In this document: positions 57,476 through 64,000 of the stretch, piece after piece
How the letters are laid out: each line of letters begins with the position of its first letter
How positions within the stretch are numbered: position 1 is the first letter of the stretch
Assembly (NCBI RefSeq): GCF_037026685.1
Contig: NZ_JBANET010000007.1
Span: forward strand, 114,799-178,798
Direction: 5' to 3'
Source: Orrella sp037026685
GTDB taxonomy: Bacteria > Pseudomonadota > Gammaproteobacteria > Burkholderiales > Burkholderiaceae_B
DNA length: 64,000 nt
Notes under the pieces: model-generated
Databases searched by the model: none
The model's input: only the letters and a program-made list of their open reading frames with translations
What the model was told of the DNA's origin: nothing
Program-made: the position numbers and the translations under genes

Positions 57476-59923
57476 TCAATAGGCCAGCCGGAGCTGCGCA
57501 TACACCATCCGCGGCGCGCCCGCCATGCGTCCGCCATTGGTATCGGTATTGCGGGTGTAGTAGCGCCGGTCGAACAGGTTGTTCACGCCCAAGGCCAGGT
57601 CGCTGCCCTGCCTGCCCGGGATCTTGTAGCTCAGCTGCGCGTTCCAGACGCTGAAGCCCGGCACGCGCCCGTTGCGCGCGTCGGCCGATTCCGGCCCGGT
57701 ATTGGCGGTGTCGCTCCACTGGCTGCCCTGCGCGGTGGTGAACAGGTTCAAGGTCCAGTCGCCGCGCGTATAGCGCCCGCCCAGCATGCCGGTCTGGCGG
57801 GAATAGAAGGGCACTTCCCTGCCTTCGAACTCTCCCGATTCCTGGATGGCCCGCACATAGGTGTAGTTGGCGTAAAGGTTCAGGCCGGCCAGCGGCCCCG
57901 ATTCGTCGAAGTCGTAGTCCAGCGCGAACTCCACCCCGTTGTGCGTGGTCGCGCCCAGGTTGCGAAAGACCGCCGGGTTGGTGCCGGGAATCGACAGGAT
58001 CTGGTTGTCGAAGCGCAGGTTGAACGCGGTCAGCTCGGCGCGCACCTGCCTGCCCGCGTAGCGCAGGCCGGCCTCCAGCGTCTTGGCCACTTCCGGCTTG
58101 AGCGGATTGGATTCGGACATCGAATTGAGCTGCGTGTACTGCACCGCGCCGAACGAAGTGCTGTAGTTGGCATACAGCGTCAGCGCGTCGCTGTACAGGT
58201 AGGCCAGGTTCAGCGAGGGCAAGGCCCGGTTGTTGCGCACGTGAAAGGGCGAATCGTCGGCCGTGCCGCTGGGCTGGCGGTCGCTCCGGATCCGCTCGTA
58301 GCGCACGCCCGGCGTGATCCGCCAGTTGCCATAGGCAATGCGGTCGTCCAGGTAGAAGGAGTGCGCGCGCGTCTCGTTGTCGAATACCTGGGCCGCGCCG
58401 ACGCGCTGGCCGGTGGCCAGCGATACCGCATGGCGCCTGTCCTGCCCCGTCTCGTGGATGTAGCGGTAGCCGACGGTCACGTCGTGCTGCGTCGGGCCCC
58501 ACTGCATGCGGCGGGTGTAGCGCGGCTCCATGCCCAGCACCTGGTTGTTGCGCGGCTGGAACTCGTTGCGGTTCTGGCTGGCGTTGACCAGCGAGCTCTC
58601 GCGCGAGCTGTCGTAGTGATAGGCGCGGATCTCCAGCTCTTGCGTATCCGAGATCGCATTGAGATAGCCGACATCGACCTGGTCGCGCTTGCCTTTCCAG
58701 TAGTCGGTCGGGTGGGTGTTCTGGAACCGATCGCGGCGGTACTCGTCGGCGGTCAGCCCGCCCGGGGTCATGGACTTGACGTCGTAATGGGCGATCTTGC
58801 CGTACACCTCCGAGGTGGGCGAGAGTTCGTAGCGCCATTTCAGCGCCAGGTCGTTATAGCGGTCGCGGCTGCCGTCGCGCCATTGCTGGCCGTCCATGCC
58901 CGAATAAAGCACTGCCAGGCCCAGGCCGTTCTGCAGGTGGGTGCCGGCAAACGCCGTGTATTGCCGGTTGGCGCCCCCGTGGGCAAAGGTGTTGTAGCGC
59001 ACCGAGGCATCGGCGCTCAGCCCGCCTTGCAGCGGGATCGCGCGCGTCTTGAAGTTGACGATGCCGCCGACGTTCTGCGGGCCGTAACGCACCGCGCCGC
59101 CGCCGCGCACCACGTCGATGGATTCAAGATTGCCCAGGCTGGTGGGCGCGAGCACCAGGTTCGGCTGCCCGTAGGGCGCCATCGCCAGCGGTATGCCGTC
59201 GATCAGCATGGTCGAGCGAAAGGAGTTGCGCGGGTTCAGCCCGCGGATCCCGACGTGCAGCCCCACCGAGCTGCCGGCCGCGCTGGTGCTGCCGCTGATC
59301 TGCACACCGGGGATGCGGCGCAGCACGTCGGAGATGCTGGCCGCGCCGCTGTCCACGATTTCCTGGCGGCGCACCACGGTGCGGCCCCCGCCAAAGCCCT
59401 GCACGCTGTTCTCCAGCCCGGTGCCCAGCCAGTCGCCGCTGACCGTGAGGGTTTCCAGCGTATAGGCGCCGGGCGGCGCCTGGTCGGGCACGCCGGCCTT
59501 GGCAGCAGCTTCCTGCGCCGCGCGGGAGGGGTCCTGGATGACGTAGCCTTCGCCGGGCTGGGGCCGGGCCTGCAATCCGGTGCCCGCCAGCAGCCGGGCC
59601 AGTCCCTCGGCCACGGTATAGCGGCCCTGCAGGCCTGCCGTTTGCAGGCCCTCGGCATCTTCGGGCCGGAAGGCCACGGTCACCCCGCCTTCGCGTCCCA
59701 GCGTGGCCAGGGCCTGCGCCAGCGGGCCGGCCGGGATCCGGTATTCCCGCCCGGCCTGGGCGGGCGCGGCTTGCGCCAGCGCCTGCGGCGCATGCCCGGC
59801 GGCGCCCGCCACCGCGCAGGCCGCCAGCGCCGCCAGCGCCACACGCGCGATATGGGGCTTGGTCTTGCCCTGGCCGCCTGCGGCGCTGGCCGCGGCGGCG
59901 CGCCGGTATGTCGTCGTTCCCAA
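57476..59923 (-). CDS. TonB-dependent siderophore receptor with signalling domain
   Basis: An 815-residue outer-membrane receptor of the FecA transducer type. After the signal peptide comes an N-terminal STN signalling domain (about 60-112; YRIPAGPLAQALATLGREGGVTVAF). Then follow the plug (RQEIVDSGAASISDVLRRIPGVQ, VVRGGGAVRYGPQNVGGIVNF) and a 22-strand barrel ending in LRLAY with a terminal aromatic. The start is a TTG at 59923; no ATG or GTG fits. It imports a ferric siderophore and signals to the adjacent FecR/FecI pair. The arrangement resembles BfrZ with BupR and BupI of Bordetella, but I cannot prove identity. Confidence 0.9.
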   Translation of the reverse strand: MGTTTYRRAAAASAAGGQGKTKPHIARVALAALAACAVAGAAGHAPQALAQAAPAQAGREYRIPAGPLAQALATLGREGGVTVAFRPEDAEGLQTAGLQGRYTVAEGLARLLAGTGLQARPQPGEGYVIQDPSRAAQEAAAKAGVPDQAPPGAYTLETLTVSGDWLGTGLENSVQGFGGGRTVVRRQEIVDSGAASISDVLRRIPGVQISGSTSAAGSSVGLHVGIRGLNPRNSFRSTMLIDGIPLAMAPYGQPNLVLAPTSLGNLESIDVVRGGGAVRYGPQNVGGIVNFKTRAIPLQGGLSADASVRYNTFAHGGANRQYTAFAGTHLQNGLGLAVLYSGMDGQQWRDGSRDRYNDLALKWRYELSPTSEVYGKIAHYDVKSMTPGGLTADEYRRDRFQNTHPTDYWKGKRDQVDVGYLNAISDTQELEIRAYHYDSSRESSLVNASQNRNEFQPRNNQVLGMEPRYTRRMQWGPTQHDVTVGYRYIHETGQDRRHAVSLATGQRVGAAQVFDNETRAHSFYLDDRIAYGNWRITPGVRYERIRSDRQPSGTADDSPFHVRNNRALPSLNLAYLYSDALTLYANYSTSFGAVQYTQLNSMSESNPLKPEVAKTLEAGLRYAGRQVRAELTAFNLRFDNQILSIPGTNPAVFRNLGATTHNGVEFALDYDFDESGPLAGLNLYANYTYVRAIQESGEFEGREVPFYSRQTGMLGGRYTRGDWTLNLFTTAQGSQWSDTANTGPESADARNGRVPGFSVWNAQLSYKIPGRQGSDLALGVNNLFDRRYYTRNTDTNGGRMAGAPRMVYAQLRLAY

Positions 59924-60025
59924 TTTCCCATCCCTTGGTCAATGTCCTGGCCCGTATGCCGGACGGCAACAGGGAAAAGGGACAGGCGGGCTGCCGTTAA
60001 GTTGAAACAAAAAGAAACGGACCGG

Positions 60026-61024
60026 CTAGGCCGCGCGGGCCGTTACCGTCACCCAGTAACGGGTGCGCCGCACGAGGCGCACCGGCAAGGTCCGAGCCAC
60101 GATGCCCAGGATGTGCTCGGGATCCTCCAGGCGAAACACGCCCGACACCCGCAGGCCCGCCACCCGCGGGTCGCACACGATCAGCCCGGGCCGGTAGCGC
60201 GACAGCTCTTCCAGGAAGGCGTCCAGCCGCATGCCCTCGGCCTGGAGCATGCCGCGCGTCCAGCCTGGCGCTGGCCCCGCGGGCGTCGCGGCGGTGGGCG
60301 GCGCAGGCCGGGCCGGCCCGAACCCCGTGCTGGTAAAGCGCAAGGCCTGGCCGGCCTGCACGATCCGGCGCGAGCCGTCCGGCAAGGCGGCCTCCACGCT
60401 GTGTTCGAGCACGATCAACAGCGTGGCGTCCTGGCCCCCGTCCAGCCGCCGGACGGTAAAGCGCGTGCCCAGCGCGCGCAGCCGCCCCTGCGGCGTGCGC
60501 ACCAGGAAAGGCCGGGCCGCCGCGTGCGCATCGGCAGCCGTGCGCACATAGATCTCGCCGCGCCGCAGCAGCACCAGGCGCGCCTGGTCCGAATAGCGCA
60601 CCGCCATGTCGGTGGCGGTGTTCATCTGCACCTGGCTGCCGTCGGCCAGCACGAGCTCGCGGCGCTCGCCCACGGCGGTCCGGTAGCCGTCCCCGCCGCC
60701 CTGGGGCAGGTGGCGGTAGCCCAGCCAGGCAAGGGGCACGCCGGCCCCCAGCACGGCCACTGCCTTCAGGACGGCGCGCCGGTTGGCGGGATCGCGCCGC
60801 GTCAGCACCGGCACGCCCAGCGCCGGGGATACCGCGCCGAACTTGCGGCTCAGCCGTTCGGCGCGTTGCCAGGCCAGTTCATGCTGGTCCCTTGCCCGGC
60901 GCCAGCGCTCGAAGGCCTCGTAGTCGCCGGGCCCGGCCTCGCCCGAATGCAGGCGCACCAGCCAGCGCGCCGCCTCGCGGATCACGGCGGCATCCAGCTG
61001 GGTCGAAGCCGGGACGGGGGGCAC
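60026..61024 (-). CDS. FecR-family anti-sigma regulator
   Basis: A 332-residue inner-membrane signal relay. The N-terminal DUF4880 (about 12-52; EAARWLVRLHSGE, FERWRRARDQHELAWQR) contacts the sigma factor. One hydrophobic segment (LKAVAVLGAGVPLAWLGY) follows, then a FecR domain (GERRELVLADGSQVQMNTAT, GEIYVRTAADAH, TPQGRLRALGTRFTV) and a C-terminal STN-like domain that meets the receptor. The start is a GTG at 61024, 6 bp after the sigma gene stop, so the two are translationally coupled. Confidence 0.93.
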   Translation of the reverse strand: MPPVPASTQLDAAVIREAARWLVRLHSGEAGPGDYEAFERWRRARDQHELAWQRAERLSRKFGAVSPALGVPVLTRRDPANRRAVLKAVAVLGAGVPLAWLGYRHLPQGGGDGYRTAVGERRELVLADGSQVQMNTATDMAVRYSDQARLVLLRRGEIYVRTAADAHAAARPFLVRTPQGRLRALGTRFTVRRLDGGQDATLLIVLEHSVEAALPDGSRRIVQAGQALRFTSTGFGPARPAPPTAATPAGPAPGWTRGMLQAEGMRLDAFLEELSRYRPGLIVCDPRVAGLRVSGVFRLEDPEHILGIVARTLPVRLVRRTRYWVTVTARAA

Positions 61025-61030
61025 GGCGCG

Positions 61031-61519
61031 TCAGTCCAGCAGCGTCAGGCACAGGGCAAAGCCCTGGGCCATGTAGCGTTTGACGGTGCGCTCGCTCAGC
61101 CCGGTGCGGGCTGCGATCTGCGCATAGCCCAGCCCTTCGAGCTGCGACAGGACGAACACTTCGCGCGCCTTGGGGGCCAGCCCCGCCAGCAGGCCGTCCA
61201 GTTCCTGCAGCGCCTGGCGCATGGACAGCAGCGTTTCCGGCGAGGCCGCCACCTCCTGCGGCAGTGAGGCAAGCGCCTGCAGCCAGGCCTGCTCCAGCGA
61301 ACGGCGGCGCCAGTGATCGTTGAGCAGGCCGCGCGCGATCGTGGTCAGGAAGGCGCGCGGCTCGCGCAGGCTGGCCGTCGCGTCGGCGCGGCGCAGCACC
61401 CGCAGGAAGGTGTCGTGCGCCAGGTCGGCCGCCTCGTGGCTGCAGCCGAGCCGACGGCGCAGCCACTGGCATAGCCAGTCGTGGTTGTCTTCATAGAGGA
61501 TCTGAAGCGGGGTGGACAT
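61031..61519 (-). CDS. FecI-type ECF sigma factor
   Basis: A 162-residue sigma-70 family factor with only regions 2 and 4. Region 2 includes DLAHDTFLRVLRR and FLTTIARGLLNDHWRRRSLE. Region 4 includes FVLSQLEGLGYAQIAARTGLSERTVKRYMAQG. It should direct transcription of the downstream receptor gene when the receptor signals through FecR. It is the first gene of the iron-uptake unit, behind a Fur-like box, so iron starvation probably controls its synthesis. Confidence 0.95.
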   Translation of the reverse strand: MSTPLQILYEDNHDWLCQWLRRRLGCSHEAADLAHDTFLRVLRRADATASLREPRAFLTTIARGLLNDHWRRRSLEQAWLQALASLPQEVAASPETLLSMRQALQELDGLLAGLAPKAREVFVLSQLEGLGYAQIAARTGLSERTVKRYMAQGFALCLTLLD

Positions 61520-61585
61520 GGTCGATCGCCCGTCGCGCGATGCCGGCGTGAAAATAGCGGGGCCAGCCTCGCTATCCTTAGTCAC

Positions 61586-61614
61586 GAGAATAATACCAAG
61601 AATTATTCTTATTA
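61586..61614 (-). promoter_or_regulatory. Fur-box-like element
   Basis: AAGAATTATTCTT (61598-61610) is a palindrome embedded in a run of GAATAAT-like hexamers, as expected for a Fur site, about 70-90 bp ahead of the sigma-factor ATG. It is in the 187-bp region divergent to the PaiB-like gene. Confidence 0.55.
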
Positions 61615-61706
61615 ATAGATCAGGACGGCCGGCGCCCGGTTCTTTCAATAATGCCGGACATGGTCCATAGTCATGCGGACCGCATTTCCGGCAACCCCGC
61701 TTCGCC

Positions 61707-62330
61707 ATGTACATCCCCGCCCATTTCGCCGAAACCCGGCCAGAGGAACTGGCCCGCATCATCAAGGACCATCCGCTGGGCATGCTCGTCACGCACGACG
61801 CCCAGGGGCTGGACGCCGACCACATCCCCTTCGAATTCGACCCCGGCGCCGGAACGCACGGCATGCTCACGGCCCACGTGGCCCGCGCCAATCCGGTCTG
61901 GCAGCGCTGCCCCACGGGCACGCCGGTCATGGTGGTGTTCCGGGGCGCCGAGGCCTATGTCTCGCCCAACTGGTATCCCAGCAAGCACGAGGCGCACCGC
62001 CAGGTGCCGACCTGGAACTACGAGGTGGTGCATGCGCATGGCGTGCTGACCGTGCGCGACGACGAGCGTTTCGTGCGCGGCGTGCTCGCCCGCCTGACGC
62101 GCCGGCACGAAGCCGCGCAGGCCCGGCCCTGGAAGATGTCGGACTCGGCGCCCGAGTTCATCGACGGCATGCTGGGCCACATCGTGGGCATCGAGATCGC
62201 CGTCACCGCGCTGGCCGGCAAGCGCAAGCTCAGCCAGAACCGCGAAGCGCGCGACCGCCTGGGAGCCGCCCAGGCGCTGGCCGAGCTGGGGCATGCCGAA
62301 CTGGCGCGGCATATGCGCGATCCGGGCTAG
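61707..62330 (+). CDS. paiB: PaiB-family FMN-binding protein
   Basis: A 207-residue PaiB-like protein. It opens MYIPAHFAETRPEELARIIKDHPLGMLVT and contains YVSPNWYPSKHEAHRQVPTWNYEVVHAHG, the family's most conserved region, then the C-terminal KLSQNREARDRLG. Bacillus PaiB was described as a negative regulator of sporulation and protease genes; proteobacterial members have a split-barrel flavin-binding fold and unclear roles. It is divergent from the sigma factor, so the Fur-like region may affect it too. Confidence 0.93.
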   Translation: MYIPAHFAETRPEELARIIKDHPLGMLVTHDAQGLDADHIPFEFDPGAGTHGMLTAHVARANPVWQRCPTGTPVMVVFRGAEAYVSPNWYPSKHEAHRQVPTWNYEVVHAHGVLTVRDDERFVRGVLARLTRRHEAAQARPWKMSDSAPEFIDGMLGHIVGIEIAVTALAGKRKLSQNREARDRLGAAQALAELGHAELARHMRDPG

Positions 62331-62403
62331 GCCCGGGCGCCGGCCCTGGGCGGCGTGGCGCGTTTGCTATAAGAATGGCTGTAGCAGCCTAGCAGGTAGG
62401 GAA

Positions 62404-62646
62404 ATGTCGATTCGAATCTTGATCCGAAGCGCTGCCGCGCTGTCCTTCGCCGCGCTGATCGCCGGTTGTTCTTCCGGTGCGCCCGCCAACCCCGCCCAGC
62501 CCGCCAGCCATGTCCGCAGCGACGACTGCGTCGCCGAGCCCAGCCGGTGCCGGTACGAAGCCGGCGAGCGCGAGTTCGCCGAACAGGAGGCCAAACGCCT
62601 GAACCGGGAGTCGGCCAGGAAGCTGCGCCGGAGTTCCTGGTGGTGA
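62404..62646 (+). CDS. Small lipoprotein
   Basis: An 80-residue lipoprotein: signal peptide IRSAAALSFAALIAGC with the lipobox Cys at position 22, followed by SSGAPANPAQPAS. The mature part has a CVAEPSRCRYEAGE segment with two further cysteines and a basic C-terminus RKLRRSSWW. The ATG at 62404 has AGGTAGGG upstream. I do not recognise a family. Confidence 0.75.
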   Translation: MSIRILIRSAAALSFAALIAGCSSGAPANPAQPASHVRSDDCVAEPSRCRYEAGEREFAEQEAKRLNRESARKLRRSSWW

Positions 62647-62731
62647 GGGGCGAGCGTAACGGCCTGGACGCGCCGCGCGTTCGGGCCATCGCCGGGCCAG
62701 GCCCGGCCCGCGGCGATCGGGACGGCCGCTG

Positions 62732-63469
62732 ATGGCCGGCAACGCCGGCCGCGACGTCCAGCACTGGAATGGCGTCGCCCAGGCCTGGATCCAGTGGGCC
62801 CGCACGCCCGGCCATGACGTGTTCTGGGCGTACCGGGCCGCGCTTGCCGCCTACATTGGCCAAGGCCGTGGACAGGCGTTGGAAGTCGGCTGCGGCGAAG
62901 GGCGGGTGTCGCGCCTGCTTGCCTCGCTCGGCTACGAAGTGACCGCCGCCGAGCCGGTGCCGCGTTTGCTCGAGGCCGCCCGCCAGGCGGAGTCGGCCCA
63001 GCGGTACGTGGCATGCGAGGCGTCGCGATTGCCATTTGCCGACGGCAGCTTCGATCTCGTGGTGGCCTACAACGTCCTGATGGACATCGAGGACATGCCC
63101 GCGGCGCTGGCCGAAATGCGCCGCGTCATGCGGCCCGCCGCAACGCTGGTGGTCTCCATCGTCCATCCGCTGGCCGATGCCGGCCGCTACGACGGCGATG
63201 CGCCGGATGCGCCCTTCATCGTCACGCAACCGTATTTCGGGCGCAAGCCGTTCGAAGGCTCGGAAAGCCGCAACGGGCTGACGATGTCCTTCTTTGGATG
63301 GACGCAGCCGCTGCACGCCTATGCCGATGCGCTGGAGGCTGCGGGACTGGCCATCACTTCCCTGCGTGAACCCGTGCCGGAAGCGTCGCCGGCCGCGTCC
63401 GGCCTGGAACGGTGGAAGCGGCTGCCCCTGTTTCTCTGGCTGAAGGCGCAGCGCTTGCCGCCCGCGTAG
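62732..63469 (+). CDS. Class I SAM-dependent methyltransferase
   Basis: A 245-residue methyltransferase of the Methyltransf_11 type. The SAM motif I is LEVGCGEGRVSRLL, motif II is VTAAEPVPRLLEAA, and LPFADGSFDLVVAYNVLMDI and MRRVMRPAATLVVSIVHPL cover motifs III-IV. The acceptor is unknown. It follows the small lipoprotein by 85 bp and may be independently expressed. Confidence 0.9.
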   Translation: MAGNAGRDVQHWNGVAQAWIQWARTPGHDVFWAYRAALAAYIGQGRGQALEVGCGEGRVSRLLASLGYEVTAAEPVPRLLEAARQAESAQRYVACEASRLPFADGSFDLVVAYNVLMDIEDMPAALAEMRRVMRPAATLVVSIVHPLADAGRYDGDAPDAPFIVTQPYFGRKPFEGSESRNGLTMSFFGWTQPLHAYADALEAAGLAITSLREPVPEASPAASGLERWKRLPLFLWLKAQRLPPA

Positions 63470-63528
63470 GGCCTGGCGGCTTGAAGGCCTGGGCTTGAGA
63501 GTCTGGGCTGGAGGGCGTCCTGGCGCGC

Positions 63529-63957
63529 CTACATGCGCTCTCCGGGCAGACGGCTGGCCTGGCCTACCCAGTCGGCGAATTGCGCTTCGTCGAATTGGTC
63601 CTCGTGAACGTGCAGGTAGCGCACGGCTTGCTGCTTGGAGGCGACAGGCGGCGGCGGATCCAGCGATGCGCCGCGAAAGAACGCCACCTTGATGTACTTG
63701 GCAAAGCAGTGAAAGCTTAAAAACCAGCCCTCGCCCTCGATCCCGTAGAAGGGCGAATTCCATTTGACCGCCTTGCTTACGCCGGGGACGACCTGTTCGA
63801 TGAGCGCGTCCATACGCTGCCCGACCCCGTTTTTCCAGCCCGGCATGGCACGAATATACGCCTGCACCGGCTCGTTGCCATATCCCTTGGCAATCTGCGG
63901 ATTGCCGCCCGAGAGCAGGACGGGCTGCGAAGCGGGCTTGGGGTTTTCCTGCGCCAT
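63529..63957 (-). CDS. DUF1801-family protein
   Basis: A 142-residue cytoplasmic protein of the DUF1801 (YdhG-like) family: VQAYIRAMPGWKNGVGQRMDALI, VKWNSPFYGIEGEGWFLSFHCFAKYIKVAFF and a C-terminal DEAQFADWVGQASRLPG. The family's biochemical role is not known. I chose the ATG at 63957 (MAQENPKP); the frame also allows 63987. It is convergent with the methyltransferase, 59 bp apart. Confidence 0.88.
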   Translation of the reverse strand: MAQENPKPASQPVLLSGGNPQIAKGYGNEPVQAYIRAMPGWKNGVGQRMDALIEQVVPGVSKAVKWNSPFYGIEGEGWFLSFHCFAKYIKVAFFRGASLDPPPPVASKQQAVRYLHVHEDQFDEAQFADWVGQASRLPGERM

Positions 63958-64000
63958 GTGGCCTCCACGCGGACAGATGAAAGACAAAGCAGATTACCGG

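Noticed and set aside
57161..61267. 1368-residue frame opposite the receptor, FecR and sigma genes
   Set aside because: It crosses four coding genes on the other strand, and its composition is typical of an antisense shadow.
1..64000. tRNA, rRNA, CRISPR, transposase, integrase or phage genes
   Set aside because: I looked for cloverleaf ends, repeat-spacer patterns and transposase or integrase motifs in the intergenic stretches and long frames and found none.

Overview
The window is GC-rich, densely coding DNA that looks like a beta-proteobacterium of the Alcaligenaceae, most probably Bordetella or a close relative. I infer this from the three separate Bug/TctC periplasmic receptors, the many IclR-controlled catabolic operons, the FecI/FecR/TonB receptor cassette and the overall codon character. 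The species call is inference from gene content only. I see no rRNA, tRNA, CRISPR array, insertion sequence or prophage gene.

Layout. (1) 1-6.6 kb: the end of a serine-hydrolase-like exported protein, a penicillin-acylase-family Ntn hydrolase, an unusual MFS transporter carrying two extracytoplasmic sensor-like modules, and a divergent ABC substrate-binding protein. (2) 6.7-12.4 kb: a GCS2-type carboxylate-amine ligase, then a two-gene biotin enzyme (KipI-KipA fusion plus biotin carboxylase/BCCP, the parts list of urea carboxylase), and a HIT hydrolase. (3) 12.5-16.8 kb: a three-gene unit linking an NCS2 nucleobase-type permease to an RsbW-like ATPase and an RsbU/SpoIIE-like phosphatase. (4) 16.8-21.6 kb: an orphan protein, a 5'-nucleotidase lipoprotein, PpiC, and a PhoX/DUF839 lipoprotein; both phosphatase promoters carry 11-bp-spaced repeats resembling Pho boxes.

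(5) 21.6-31.9 kb: an aldehyde dehydrogenase, HIBADH-type reductase and IclR operon diverges from a Bug receptor, an SCP2-like/alpha-beta hydrolase fusion and a complete branched-chain-type ABC transporter. A 9+9-bp palindrome lies between them. (6) 32-32.7 kb: a cold-shock gene with a TTG start and a small unknown ORF. (7) 33-44.2 kb: two nitrogen-compound modules. The first has an XRE-cupin regulator, polar amino-acid ABC transporter, divergent-metal-site ureohydrolase and N-carbamoylase. The second has an IclR regulator, a nitrilase-family amidase, an M19 dipeptidase, a Bug receptor and a DadA-like oxidase. Each has clear palindromic operators. (8) 44.3-46 kb: two nu-class-like GSTs beside a TetR regulator.

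(9) 46-56.5 kb is the most novel part. A MmgE/PrpD protein, an IclR regulator and a long operon (FAD 2-hydroxyacid dehydrogenase, fumarase-superfamily lyase, Bug receptor, rhodanese, BisC-like molybdoenzyme, ETHE1-like persulfide dioxygenase) are tied together by two copies of a 44-bp AT-rich palindrome. I propose catabolism of an organosulfur or imino-linked dicarboxylate. (10) 56.4-61.5 kb: a PepSY membrane protein, TonB receptor, FecR anti-sigma and ECF sigma operon behind a Fur-like box. (11) 61.7-64 kb: PaiB, a small lipoprotein, a methyltransferase and a DUF1801 protein.
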